A DNA stretch of 64,000 nt, from NCBI GenBank assembly GCA_019638395.1, contig JAHBTX010000002.1, positions 558,001 to 622,000 on the forward strand, given 5' to 3'. Shown here piece after piece: positions 53,920-62,701 of the stretch (positions within the stretch are counted from its first letter, which is position 1; every line of letters starts with the position of its first letter). This stretch comes from Cyclobacteriaceae bacterium (GTDB lineage Bacteria > Bacteroidota > Bacteroidia > Cytophagales > Cyclobacteriaceae). The position numbers and the translations under genes were made by a program. Below the pieces are notes generated by a model that was not told where the DNA came from, made no database searches, and saw only the letters and a program-made list of their open reading frames with translations.

Positions 53920-56025
53920 TTAGCTAATGCGGCTCCAATTAACCACCGTTCGTTTTAATGAATCTACTTGTTGCCGTACCACCATGTGTTCAGGTCTAGA
54001 TAAAGTTGGGTCTGCATTTAAAATTTCGGTTGCTGCTTCGCGGGCTGTTTTAAGTATCTCGCCATCTTTTCCCAAATCAGCTATCAGTAAATCGAGTGCA
54101 CCGCTTTGTTGTGTGCCCATTAAATCGCCCGGGCCGCGTAACTTCAAATCGGTTTCAGAAATTTCAAAACCATTATTGGTCTTCACCATCGTATCGATGC
54201 GTACGCGCGAGTCGGCACTGAGTTTATTTCCCGTCATTAAAATACAATACGATTGCTCGGCTCCACGCCCCACCCTGCCGCGTAATTGATGTAACTGCGA
54301 TAATCCAAAACGCTCAGCACTTTCAATTATCATAGCGGATGCGTTGGGTACATCTACACCCACTTCAATTACAGTAGTGGCAACCATAATTTTGGTTTCG
54401 TTTTTTACAAAGCGCGCCATTTCAAAATCTTTAGCTTCGGGTTTCATTTGCCCGTGTACAATACTGATGGGTACATTCGGAAATGCACGGCTAATGCTTT
54501 CGTAGCCATCCATGAGATGCTTTAGATCCAGTTTTTCAGATTCATCAATTAACGGATACACTATATAAATTTGTCGGCCTTCATTTAATTGTGATTGAAT
54601 AAAACCATTTACCTGCAACCGATGCGAATCGTACCGATGCATGGTCTTAATTGGCTTGCGCCCTTTCGGCAATTCATCAATAACGGAAATTTCAAGATCA
54701 CCATAGAGTGTCATGGCCAATGTGCGCGGAATGGGTGTTGCTGTCATTACCAATACATGCGGAAATACAGTGGCATTCTTTTGCCAGAGTTTAGATCGTT
54801 GTGCTACACCAAACCGATGTTGCTCATCAATAATCGCAAGACCCAGTTTATTAAACTTTACACCTTCTTCCAACAAAGCATGTGTGCCCACTAAAATTTT
54901 CAGAGTACCATTTTCCAACCCTTCGTGTATAAGCTTGCGCTGACTTTTTTTTACTGATCCCGTAAGGAGTGCAATGGCAATGCCCATTTTATCGGCATAC
55001 TTTTTCAGGTTGGCGTAATGTTGTTGCGCCAGAATTTCGGTAGGGGCCATTAATGTAGCCTGTGCTCCGCTGCCCACTACCAGCAACATGCAAATAAATG
55101 CTACAATAGTTTTGCCACTTCCTACATCGCCCTGTAATAATCTATTCATTTGCTTGCCGCTTTTCATATCGGTATAGATTTCGCGGATCACTCGCTTTTG
55201 GGCCTCGGTTAAATCGAAGGGTAAATGTTCTTTATAAAATTGAGTAAGGATAGCCGTATCGGTAAAAACCATGCCTTTAAACTTATCCTGCCGCACCAGC
55301 TTCATTTTAATCAGGCGCAGTTGAATGTAGAATAGCTCTTCAAATTTTAACCGATATCTTGCTTGGTTTAACAGAGATTCACTTTGTGGAAGGTGAATGT
55401 TTTGCAAAGCCGTGCGCTTATCAACCAGGTTATGTTGTTGAAGCAATGTTGCAGGCAATGTTTCGCGAATATGATGTTGCGCCAACGGTAACAATGTCGT
55501 CATCAATTTTGAGATGACTTTGCTATCTACATGGCGCGCTTTTAGTTTTTCAGTTACCGGATAAACAGGATGTAAGTAGCCGCGATTTTCATTAGTAGCA
55601 CTTATAGGTTCAATCTCTGGATGTGCAATGGAAATTTTGTTGCCGAACAAATTGGGCTTGCCAAAAACAACGTAAGGTGTATTTAGTTTTACTTTATCCA
55701 GTATCCAATTGATTCGCTGAAACCAAACCAGCTCCATACTTCCGGTTTCATCTTTAAAGGTTGCCACCAAACGTTTTTTAAAACCAGTTCCAACGGTTTG
55801 AAATCCCGTAAGGGTACCTTTTAATTGAATTCCGGTTGAGATTTCATCAATTGCTTGTGCTACTTCTTTTACTGTGTAGAATTTAGTGCGGTCTTCATGC
55901 CGGAAGGGGTAATACTGAATCAGGTCGCCAAAGGTGTAAAGCCTGAGTTCTTTTTGCAGCAAAGCCGCGCGCTGTGGGCCAACGCCTTTTAAGAATTCGA
56001 TTGATGTTTGGAAGAAGGTTGACAC
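53920..56025 (-). CDS. recG: ATP-dependent DNA helicase RecG
   Basis: The 701-residue protein has an N-terminal wedge/OB domain (GVGPQRAALL, about 14-23, and YYPFRHEDRT). SF2 helicase motifs follow: LLQGDVGSGKT (Walker A), DEQHRFG in place of DEAH, TATPIPRT and QLRGRVGR. It drives branch migration and replication-fork regression. It is usual length. Confidence 0.96.
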   Translation of the reverse strand: MSTFFQTSIEFLKGVGPQRAALLQKELRLYTFGDLIQYYPFRHEDRTKFYTVKEVAQAIDEISTGIQLKGTLTGFQTVGTGFKKRLVATFKDETGSMELVWFQRINWILDKVKLNTPYVVFGKPNLFGNKISIAHPEIEPISATNENRGYLHPVYPVTEKLKARHVDSKVISKLMTTLLPLAQHHIRETLPATLLQQHNLVDKRTALQNIHLPQSESLLNQARYRLKFEELFYIQLRLIKMKLVRQDKFKGMVFTDTAILTQFYKEHLPFDLTEAQKRVIREIYTDMKSGKQMNRLLQGDVGSGKTIVAFICMLLVVGSGAQATLMAPTEILAQQHYANLKKYADKMGIAIALLTGSVKKSQRKLIHEGLENGTLKILVGTHALLEEGVKFNKLGLAIIDEQHRFGVAQRSKLWQKNATVFPHVLVMTATPIPRTLAMTLYGDLEISVIDELPKGRKPIKTMHRYDSHRLQVNGFIQSQLNEGRQIYIVYPLIDESEKLDLKHLMDGYESISRAFPNVPISIVHGQMKPEAKDFEMARFVKNETKIMVATTVIEVGVDVPNASAMIIESAERFGLSQLHQLRGRVGRGAEQSYCILMTGNKLSADSRVRIDTMVKTNNGFEISETDLKLRGPGDLMGTQQSGALDLLIADLGKDGEILKTAREAATEILNADPTLSRPEHMVVRQQVDSLKRTVVNWSRIS

Positions 56026-56078
56026 AGGTTTGATTGCAATTTAATCAAGCTTTATCAACACTTTTTATTTTACTTTTT

Positions 56079-56276
56079 TTATCCGACTGCTCTTAATAAT
56101 TCTGACACTCCAGGAGGGATCATCCCAAAATCTTTCAACACCCCAAGTACAATAAAAAGAAGAAAGAAAAAAGCAAACCAATAAAATTCAGCACCTTGTG
56201 TACTATCATATGGAGTAGAAAATCTGGATTTACCCGGATTAAGAGTGCCCTGAAATAAAACTACTGCTTCCTCCAC
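56079..56276 (-). CDS. small single-helix membrane protein
   Basis: The 65-residue protein has an acidic start, a hydrophobic helix (about 31-48, [17 protein letters not shown]) and a short tail. It overlaps the gldD end by 16 bases, so it is likely in the same transcript. No family is recognised and coding status is moderately supported by position and the clean helix. Confidence 0.45.
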   Translation of the reverse strand: MEEAVVLFQGTLNPGKSRFSTPYDSTQGAEFYWFAFFFLLFIVLGVLKDFGMIPPGVSELLRAVG

Positions 56277-56866
56277 GCTAACGTGTTAATAAAGTGCAAC
56301 GTTTCCTTCTTCATAAATTCTATGGCCGGGGCCAATGAATCATTCTGCACAGCCGTGTTAAAATACAGTGCACCGCGTAAAAAATTTTGCGTGGAGTCTG
56401 TCATGGTAAATTGAAATTGGCTTGGTACATCACCGGCTATTTCGGCTATTACTGCTGTTTTACCGGAGGGTGTAACCACACTCACCTCATCAATTGCGTA
56501 TGCTTTTATCTGTTGCTTGGAAGTAAGCCGATACGCATCGTTCAGCAACGTCTTTAATAAATCTTCTTTGCTGTTTAACTTTTTATAGGTGATGTGGATG
56601 TTGGCTTTTAGTTCAGGATAATAAATTTCAATCCAATGGCGCTCGCTAATCCACGAAGTGTCATCGAGTAAGCGCGCATGTTTGGAATACTCAAAACGAT
56701 AGGGCAATGTATCGGGCGAAAGTTGATACTCTGCTGGCGGAAGAACCAAACGATTATATCCTTTCGGTTTCGGTTTATAATCAGGCTTGCAACTTGCCAG
56801 CACAAGGCTACTAAAAAACAGGCCCCATGATAAGAAAATCACGGGGCTTTGGTTTAGTTTTTTCAT
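56261..56866 (-). CDS. gldD: gliding motility lipoprotein GldD
   Basis: The 201-residue lipoprotein has a signal ending LASC (C26) and GldD features: [46 protein letters not shown] and LRGALYFNT. GldD is required for gliding in Flavobacterium and is found across the phylum, including non-gliders. In Flavobacterium a gldE gene sits between ssb and gldD; here gldD directly follows ssb with no base between. Confidence 0.9.
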   Translation of the reverse strand: MKKLNQSPVIFLSWGLFFSSLVLASCKPDYKPKPKGYNRLVLPPAEYQLSPDTLPYRFEYSKHARLLDDTSWISERHWIEIYYPELKANIHITYKKLNSKEDLLKTLLNDAYRLTSKQQIKAYAIDEVSVVTPSGKTAVIAEIAGDVPSQFQFTMTDSTQNFLRGALYFNTAVQNDSLAPAIEFMKKETLHFINTLAWRKQ

Positions 56867-57301
56867 TTAGAAGGGGAGATCGTCCGTAGCGTTGTCATTC
56901 GATTTAAAATCATCGCCACCCGACTGTTGACTGTATGCAGGTGTTGATCCGCCTACGTTTCCACCACCTTGGCGCGAACCGAGCAACGTCATGTTATCGC
57001 CAATAATCTCAGTTGTGTAACGGGTTACGCCATCCTTCTCCCAACTGCGGGTTCGTATCTTTCCTTCAATGTAAACCTGGTCGCCTTTGTGCAGGTACTT
57101 GGCCGCTATGTCTGCCAATCCGCGCCATAAAACAATGTTGTGCCAATCGGTTATTTCTTTTTTCTCACCTGTGTTGCGATCCTTATATGTTTCGCTCGTG
57201 GCCATCGTAAAATTTACAACGGTTACTCCGTTCTCAAAATTTCTTACTTCCGGGTCTTTGCCCAGCCTGCCTACTAAAATTGCTTTGTTTACACCTGACA
57301 T
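56867..57301 (-). CDS. ssb: single-stranded DNA-binding protein
   Basis: The start at 57301 ([14 protein letters not shown]) is the family N-terminus; a start at 57370 adds 23 unrelated residues. The 144-residue protein has the OB fold (about 1-105, with [13 protein letters not shown] and [14 protein letters not shown]), a flexible Gly/Gln tail and the acidic end DDLPF, which recruits repair proteins. It binds ssDNA in replication and repair. It lies between mutY and gldD. Confidence 0.95.
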   Translation of the reverse strand: MSGVNKAILVGRLGKDPEVRNFENGVTVVNFTMATSETYKDRNTGEKKEITDWHNIVLWRGLADIAAKYLHKGDQVYIEGKIRTRSWEKDGVTRYTTEIIGDNMTLLGSRQGGGNVGGSTPAYSQQSGGDDFKSNDNATDDLPF

Positions 57302-57391
57302 ATATTTATTTGTTTTGTTTTCTGGTAAGATCGTGGCCATACCAACGCACAACCCGCGTGTAAATTTCAAAAGTAACCATTATTTACACCA

Positions 57392-58441
57392 CTATAAATA
57401 ACCCACATCTTGCAAGTACCGCGAAATTAAAACAGGTTTGGGCAATTGCTCAACCTGTTTTTTAGTGTATGAATTCAACCCGGCTGTATCCATTTGTTTT
57501 TTCAACTTTGTATTTACTTCTGTTATCTCAATAAACCGAACCACTAACTTTTGGTGCGATAAAATATGTTTGTATTCTTTGCTTACGCGATCGATGTTGG
57601 TGAGCCCATACTTTTCAGAAAGTTGTCGGGTGTTGAGCGATTTGTTTTCTTCCTGCAAAGGGAAATCATACAGCCCACTCCAGATGTCGCCACTGGCGCG
57701 CTTGCGCAACAACAATTGCTGGCCGTTTCGCACTACCCAGTAATAAAAATAACGGGTTCTTACTTTGGTTCGATTGAGCTTAACCGGTAACTGTGTTTGC
57801 AGGTTCTGTTGGTTTGCCACACACATCCGGGCAAGTGTACAGTTTTTGCACATCGGATTTAGCGGTGTGCATTGCAATGCACCAAACTCCATTATAGCCT
57901 GATTATAAACTCCAGGTTTTTCTTTGTGAATTAACTCATTTGCTTTTTCAAAGAAAAATTTCTTACCTGCAGGCGATGCTATGTCTAGTTCGATTCCAAA
58001 CACACGCGCCAAAACCCTGAACACATTGCCATCTACCACAGCTACCGGTGTATTGAATGCAAACGAGGCGATAGCTGCCGCAGTATAACTGCCTATCCCC
58101 GGAAGTTCTAAAAGTTCTTCATAGGTTTCCGGAAATTTTCCGTTGTGTTCATCAACCACCTTTTTAGCACATGCATGCAGGTTGCGGGCACGCGAGTAAT
58201 AACCCAGCCCTTGCCAAAGACGCAACACTTCATCTTGCGGAGCAACAGCCAGTTTTTTTACCGTTGAATAGCGTTTGGCAAATGCGAGGTAGTAAGGCAA
58301 CCCTTGCGCAACCCGTGTTTGTTGCAGAATAATTTCCGAAAGCCAGATTTTGTAAGGATCGCGGGTATGGCGCCAGGGCAGATCGCGTTTGTTTCGATCG
58401 TACCAGTCGATTAGCCGGTTTGCAAAAGCAGATTTACTCAT
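57392..58441 (-). CDS. mutY: A/G-specific adenine DNA glycosylase MutY
   Basis: The start at 58441 (MSKSAFANRLIDWYDRN) is chosen over one 17 codons upstream that precedes the fold. The 349-residue protein has the catalytic region ILQQTRV, the HhH-GPD motif LPGIGSYTAAAIASFAF with the Asp in VVDGN, and the 4Fe-4S ligands (four Cys in a C-x6-C-x2-C-x5-C array). A C-terminal NUDIX-like domain recognises 8-oxoG. It removes adenine opposite 8-oxoG. It is divergent from an HU gene. Confidence 0.95.
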   Translation of the reverse strand: MSKSAFANRLIDWYDRNKRDLPWRHTRDPYKIWLSEIILQQTRVAQGLPYYLAFAKRYSTVKKLAVAPQDEVLRLWQGLGYYSRARNLHACAKKVVDEHNGKFPETYEELLELPGIGSYTAAAIASFAFNTPVAVVDGNVFRVLARVFGIELDIASPAGKKFFFEKANELIHKEKPGVYNQAIMEFGALQCTPLNPMCKNCTLARMCVANQQNLQTQLPVKLNRTKVRTRYFYYWVVRNGQQLLLRKRASGDIWSGLYDFPLQEENKSLNTRQLSEKYGLTNIDRVSKEYKHILSHQKLVVRFIEITEVNTKLKKQMDTAGLNSYTKKQVEQLPKPVLISRYLQDVGYL

Positions 58442-58793
58442 TACAAAGTCAGAGAAGCATTTAAAGTATGTGCGATCAATTGTTTCGAACAAACTTTTTT
58501 TGAGTGCCCAATTTCCGTTTAAAATTGCGAAAGTGTGAAAAACAATCGTTTCGCGTGCTAATCTTAGAATTTTTATGGGTGCACGGAATTACATCGTACA
58601 AACCAAAACCGGAGTGATGCATTTAAATTGCTATTTCACAGCGAATGTTTCGACAGTTAGTCGTATTTGTTCTGTCCATGTGGGTGATAATCAATAATTT
58701 CATTTTGCGATTGCGGAAACTCGGTTAAATTTGCAGCCCTGATTTTTTAGTAGCATCGTAACACCCTTTATTCATATAAAACATTTTTAAGCC
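58442..58793. other. divergent spacer between mutY and the HU gene
   Basis: These 352 bases hold a strong promoter for the HU gene (58704-58733). A 40-codon reading frame (58575-58697, starting MGARNYIVQTK) has no supporting feature and was not called as a gene. Nothing else was seen. Confidence 0.5.
58704..58733 (+). promoter_or_regulatory. Bacteroidota-type promoter TTTG-N18-TAAATTTG
   Basis: TTTG at 58704-58707 and TAAATTTG at 58726-58733 match the phylum's -33/-7 consensus (TTTG and TAnnTTTG) at an 18-base spacing. It drives the HU gene and would give a leader of about 50 bases. It is the best match to that consensus seen in the window. Confidence 0.7.
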
Positions 58794-59102
58794 GTGACCA
58801 AAGCTGACATTATCAACCAAATCGCTGAAAAAACCGGAATTGACAAGGCAGATGTATCTGCTACCGTAGAAGCATTTTTTAACATTGTTAAATCCAACAT
58901 GGCAAGCGGCCACAATATATATGTGCGCGGCTTTGGCAGTTTTATTAATAAGAAGCGAAAGAAAAAAATTGCCCGTAATATTTCCCGTAACACAGCCATT
59001 GTAATTGATGAGCATTACATTCCCAGCTTTAAGCCGGCTAAAATTTTCATCAACAAGATTAAGAACAGCGAAAAGGTAAAACAGCTCGCTGAAAAAAATT
59101 AA
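58794..59102 (+). CDS. HU/IHF family DNA-binding protein
   Basis: A GTG start at 58794 gives the usual N-terminus MTKADIINQIAEKTG; no ATG is nearby. The 102-residue protein has the HU fold with VEAFFNIVKSNMASGHNIYVRGFGSF and a basic arm KKRKKKIARNISRNTAI. It bends and compacts DNA. A clear phylum-type promoter lies upstream. It is followed after 61 bases by a TPR protein gene. Confidence 0.93.
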   Translation: MTKADIINQIAEKTGIDKADVSATVEAFFNIVKSNMASGHNIYVRGFGSFINKKRKKKIARNISRNTAIVIDEHYIPSFKPAKIFINKIKNSEKVKQLAEKN

Positions 59103-59163
59103 CCAATTGTTCAATCTACAGATTAGCCAATTGTTCATAGGCTAATTGACCAATTGATAATTA
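59103..59163. repeat. CCAATTG-rich spacer
   Basis: Three CCAATTG words occur in 61 bases (about 59102, 59128 and 59150), along with TAGCCAATTG and CTAATTGACC in opposite orientation. The spacer separates the HU and TPR genes. It may be a degenerate dispersed repeat. Confidence 0.35.
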
Positions 59164-59970
59164 ATGCTAAAGACACGCATCATTTTAGTTAGTGTGGCTG
59201 CCCTGTTGGTGGTACTCATTTTTATGCTGCCCAAATCGGTAGTTGAAAACGATAGCCAGTTAAAAGAAGCAGCTCCGCAAGAAGGTGGCCAGGGTGCTGG
59301 CCATGCTACCGTACCTGCCACCCTTTCGGCCACCATTAAGAGTGTGCGCACCCAGTTTCAATCGAATTCGTCAAATCAAAAAAATGCTATCTTTGCCGAC
59401 TCTTTGAGAACCCTTTATACGCAGGCAGGTCAGTTTGATAGTGCCGCGTGGTTCGCAGAGCAGGCAGCAACGTTCTTTAACACAACTGAGAGTTTTTTGA
59501 ATGCCGGCAACAGCTATTACGAAGCTTATACCTTCGCTATGGAGCCAGCACGGCAAGAGCAACTAGCCGAAAAAACGCGCACCTGGTTAAGTAAGGTAAC
59601 AGCAGCAGATTCTAAAAACCTGGAAGCTAAAACAAAAATTGCCATGACTTATTTTACATCCAACCCACCGCAGGGAGTTGGCTTGTTGCGCGAGGTTCTG
59701 GCCGAAGATCCAAAAAACGAATTCGCACTTTATAATATGGGTATGCTGGCAATACAATCGGCACAGTACGATCGGGCTATCGAGCGGCTGGAGCAATTAA
59801 AGGCTGTTAACCCCAACCATATACAAGGTGCGCTTATGCTGGGAGTAGCGTATGCTAACAAGGGCAATAAAGATAAAGCCCGCCAGCAGTTTGAATTAGT
59901 AAAGACATTGGATAAAGATCCGGCTGTACAATCTACAGCAGATTCGTATCTGAAAGATTTAAATAAATAA
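59164..59970 (+). CDS. membrane-anchored tetratricopeptide repeat protein
   Basis: The 268-residue protein has an N-terminal membrane helix (about 7-23, VSVAALLVVLIFMLP), a variable linker and TPR repeats (about 80-265, with YNMGMLAIQSAQYDRAIERLEQL and GVAYANKGNKDKARQQFELV). TPRs bind proteins. It stands between HU and the mS38-like gene in a set of housekeeping genes. Confidence 0.82.
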   Translation: MLKTRIILVSVAALLVVLIFMLPKSVVENDSQLKEAAPQEGGQGAGHATVPATLSATIKSVRTQFQSNSSNQKNAIFADSLRTLYTQAGQFDSAAWFAEQAATFFNTTESFLNAGNSYYEAYTFAMEPARQEQLAEKTRTWLSKVTAADSKNLEAKTKIAMTYFTSNPPQGVGLLREVLAEDPKNEFALYNMGMLAIQSAQYDRAIERLEQLKAVNPNHIQGALMLGVAYANKGNKDKARQQFELVKTLDKDPAVQSTADSYLKDLNK

Positions 59971-60015
59971 TTGTTCAACCCCGTTCTGCAACTGCAGGAT
60001 AAAAACCAAAGCATT

Positions 60016-60105
60016 ATGCCAAGTGGTAAGAAAAGAAAAAAACACAAGATGGCTACTCACAAGCGCAAGAAGCGTTTGAGAAAGAACAGACATAAGAAGA
60101 AGTAA
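60016..60105 (+). CDS. AURKAIP1/COX24-type small ribosomal protein (mS38-like)
   Basis: The 29-residue product MPSGKKRKKHKMATHKRKKR(...) is almost all Lys/Arg/His. The HKMxTHKRKKRLRKNRHKKK pattern matches the AURKAIP1/COX24 domain family, the bacterial relative of mitochondrial small-subunit protein mS38. In Bacteroidota it is conserved and 28-30 residues long, which is why it is easily missed. It lies 45 bases after a TPR gene, with a 42-bp palindrome and rng just after. Confidence 0.88.
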   Translation: MPSGKKRKKHKMATHKRKKRLRKNRHKKK

Positions 60106-60116
60106 AACCTCACCCT

Positions 60117-60158
60117 AAGCCCCTCTTCCCGAGAGCTAGCTCTCGGGAAGAGGGGCTT
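60117..60158. repeat. 42-bp perfect palindrome between the ribosomal protein gene and rng
   Basis: Two 21-base arms (60117-60137 and 60138-60158) are exact reverse complements with no loop. The surrounding text ACCTCACCCTAAGCCCC matches the complement of the copy at 30564-30594. It ends 21 bases before the TTG start of RNase G, so in RNA it would form a strong hairpin in that leader. It may end or regulate transcripts. Confidence 0.75.
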
Positions 60159-60179
60159 GGGGTCTAAATTTTTAAAGTT

Positions 60180-61769
60180 TTGAGTAACGAACTTATTATC
60201 AGTGCTACTCAGAACGGATGTCGCATAGCCCTTCTTAAAGACAAACAGCTTGTTGAATTTCATGAAGATGAAGGCGGAGGCAAGTTTGTAGTTGGTGATA
60301 TTTACCTGGGTACTGTTAAAAAGGTAGTACAGGGACTTAATGCAGCGTTTATTGATATCGGGTACGAGAAGGATGCATTTCTGCATTATCTGGACTTGGG
60401 CCCCAAATTCAATTCGCTACAGAAATTCACCAAACTGGTAAAATCTAAAAAGATTACCGGGGGGCGGCTGGATAAATTTCAAATTGAGAAAGACATTGAC
60501 AAGCATGGCAAAATAGGCCAGCAACTTTCCAAAGGCCAGCTCATTCCGGTACAGGTAGTAAAAGAACCCATTTCTACCAAAGGCCCGCGACTTTCGTGCG
60601 AGTTATCAATTGCCGGACGCTACCTTGTGTTGGTACCCTTCGGCCATGGTGTAAATGTTTCCAAGCGCATTTCCAGTAGTGAAGAGCGCAAACGCCTGCA
60701 GCGCCTCATTCAATCTATCAAACCCGAAAACTTTGGGGTGATTATTCGCACCGTTGCCGAAGGCAAAGAGGTTGCCGAATTGGATAAAGACTTGCGTAAC
60801 CTGGTTAAAACCTGGGAAGATGGCGTAGCCCGCCTGGTGGACGGCAACCCGCGCGATAAAATGATCGGGGAGCTTAGCAAAACCTCATCGGTATTGCGCG
60901 ATGTCCTTAATGAGTCGTTTGACAATGTGCATGTAGATGACAAAAAAATATTTGAAGAAGTAAAGGGCTACATTCACAACATTGCGCCCGAAAAAGAAAA
61001 AATAGTAAAACTCTATTCCGGCAAGGCCAAAATTTTTGAGCACTACGGAATTGAAAAACAAATCAAATCTGCCTTTGGACAAACCGTGAGTTTACGCGGT
61101 GGCGGTTATCTTATTATTGAACACACCGAAGCGTTGCATGTTATTGATGTAAACAGCGGTAATAAATCCAATCGCGAAGAAAACCAGGAAACAACTGCCG
61201 TATCGGTAAACATCGAAGCCGCCAAAGAAGTGGCTCGTCAATTACGCTTACGCGATATGGGTGGCATCATTGTGGTGGATTTTATAGATATGCGCAGTGC
61301 CGATAACAAGCGCGTAATCTTTAATGCGATGAAGGAGGCGATGGAACTGGATCGTGCTAAACACACCGTACTTCCACTTTCCAAGTTTGGATTAATGCAA
61401 ATTACCCGCGAGCGCGTGCGCCCGCAGATGAACATTGTTACCAAAGAAGTTTGCCCTACCTGCAACGGCACCGGAAGTATTGTGGCCAGCATTTTAATTA
61501 CCGATCAGATTGAACAACATTTAGATCATCTGCTGATTAAACAAAACGAAAGCAACCTGGTGTTGGCATTACATCCCTTCTTGTATGCTTACTACACCAA
61601 AGGAATTATTTCCAAGCGTGTGAAATTTTTCTTTAAATACAAGAAGTGGTTAACGCTGGTTAAAGACAGTTCGCTGGGCATTACCGAGTTTCACTTTTTA
61701 AATAAAGATGGGGAGGAGATTGAAGTGGGGAATAAGAGCACCCCAACAGTAATTATTGAAGAGGAGTAG
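60180..61769 (+). CDS. rng: RNase E/G family endoribonuclease
   Basis: A TTG start at 60180 gives the family opening MSNELIISATQNGCRIALL; no ATG fits. The 529-residue protein has the S1 domain (VGDIYLGTVKKVVQGLNAAFIDIG, about 38-62), catalytic Asp in IDVNSG and VVDFIDM, and the zinc-link CPTCNGTG (about 424-431). It cleaves single-stranded RNA at 5'-monophosphate ends and matures rRNA. A long palindrome lies in its leader. Confidence 0.95.
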   Translation: MSNELIISATQNGCRIALLKDKQLVEFHEDEGGGKFVVGDIYLGTVKKVVQGLNAAFIDIGYEKDAFLHYLDLGPKFNSLQKFTKLVKSKKITGGRLDKFQIEKDIDKHGKIGQQLSKGQLIPVQVVKEPISTKGPRLSCELSIAGRYLVLVPFGHGVNVSKRISSSEERKRLQRLIQSIKPENFGVIIRTVAEGKEVAELDKDLRNLVKTWEDGVARLVDGNPRDKMIGELSKTSSVLRDVLNESFDNVHVDDKKIFEEVKGYIHNIAPEKEKIVKLYSGKAKIFEHYGIEKQIKSAFGQTVSLRGGGYLIIEHTEALHVIDVNSGNKSNREENQETTAVSVNIEAAKEVARQLRLRDMGGIIVVDFIDMRSADNKRVIFNAMKEAMELDRAKHTVLPLSKFGLMQITRERVRPQMNIVTKEVCPTCNGTGSIVASILITDQIEQHLDHLLIKQNESNLVLALHPFLYAYYTKGIISKRVKFFFKYKKWLTLVKDSSLGITEFHFLNKDGEEIEVGNKSTPTVIIEEE

Positions 61770-61837
61770 TTTTAAAAAACATTTATCCGATTGGGATTGT
61801 TTAAATTTCATCGCCCAAGATAAGAAATTCATGAGCT

Positions 61838-61869
61838 TGAGCCCTCAATAGAAGAGGGCTCACTTTTTA
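61838..61869 (+). terminator. intrinsic terminator after rng
   Basis: A 9-base perfect stem (61838-61846 with 61854-61862) has a seven-base loop and is followed by CTTTTTAC. It lies 69 bases after the RNase G stop, in the gap before the next gene. Confidence 0.7.
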
Positions 61870-61882
61870 CTGGCCAAGTAAT

Positions 61883-61914
61883 TTTGTTATAATCAAATAT
61901 TTATAAAATGTTTG
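61883..61914 (+). promoter_or_regulatory. candidate promoter TTTG-N20-AATGTTTG
   Basis: TTTG at 61883-61886 and AATGTTTG at 61907-61914 resemble the phylum consensus, with one mismatch in the -7 part. It follows the rng terminator and precedes the two exported proteins, which suits a separate transcript. Confidence 0.35.
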
Positions 61915-61987
61915 ATAATAATAGCTCAAATCTTACATAGATTGAAATACAAGGTAACCACTTAATTTTATGTTCTCGTAACCCGAA

Positions 61988-62698
61988 ATGCGATATTTCA
62001 ATCTATTTCCTCTGCTTTTTTTAGTAGCCTTTGATTCTAATGGTCAAAAGTTATCGCTCGGTGTTTTTGCAGAGTATAATCTTTTGCATGTTTATACAAG
62101 AACACAAATCAGTACAAAGTATTTAATTTTTAATTCGCAGAGTAGCTTTGATGGATTTCGGATTGGGGCTAATGGACAATGGAATTTGAGTAAAGGATAT
62201 TGGAGTTTTGAAGCCGGATATTTTCAAAATCAATCTTCTTTTACATTTGTTAATCTTGCTCCCGATGAAGATCCTCAATTAGCTCCTGTTTGGTTTAGTT
62301 TGGAAAACATCTATTCTAACAGACGAATTGATATAAACTTCAATCGCGGAATAACATTATATCGTAAAAAAATTTATGCTGAGTTAGGAATACTTGGTTG
62401 CTATTGGATGAAGGATGAATTGGCTGGTGAACCAGATGCTTACTTCGAAGCGTCTGAGTCTCTTAGACGAACCAAAATCTTATTTAGATTCGCTGATAGC
62501 TATAAAGACCTTTCTGCGAGTCTTAGAGTAAAACTTAGCTATACATTTGGGCCGCTTATCATTTACGTACACTCCGAAAAGAGTATTACCCCTATCTCTG
62601 AACAATTAGAGTATAACGGAGTTAACTACCTTTCAAATCAAAAGTACATGACCTATTCGATTGGTGTTAAATATTTAGTTCTTAATCGTGCCCAATGA
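61988..62698 (+). CDS. exported hypothetical protein, probably outer-membrane beta-barrel
   Basis: The 236-residue protein has a signal (about 1-19, ending SNGQ) and alternating aromatic strands (YWSFEAGYFQNQSSFTF, MTYSIGVKYLVLN). The C-terminal YLVLN pattern fits an outer-membrane barrel end only loosely. No family was recognised. It is followed after 3 bases by another exported protein; the two may act together. Confidence 0.55.
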   Translation: MRYFNLFPLLFLVAFDSNGQKLSLGVFAEYNLLHVYTRTQISTKYLIFNSQSSFDGFRIGANGQWNLSKGYWSFEAGYFQNQSSFTFVNLAPDEDPQLAPVWFSLENIYSNRRIDINFNRGITLYRKKIYAELGILGCYWMKDELAGEPDAYFEASESLRRTKILFRFADSYKDLSASLRVKLSYTFGPLIIYVHSEKSITPISEQLEYNGVNYLSNQKYMTYSIGVKYLVLNRAQ

Positions 62699-62701
62699 TT
62701 T

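Noticed and set aside
58575-58697. 40-codon reading frame in the mutY-HU gap
   Set aside because: No family, no start context, and it lies before the HU promoter in a spacer; chance frames of this length are common.
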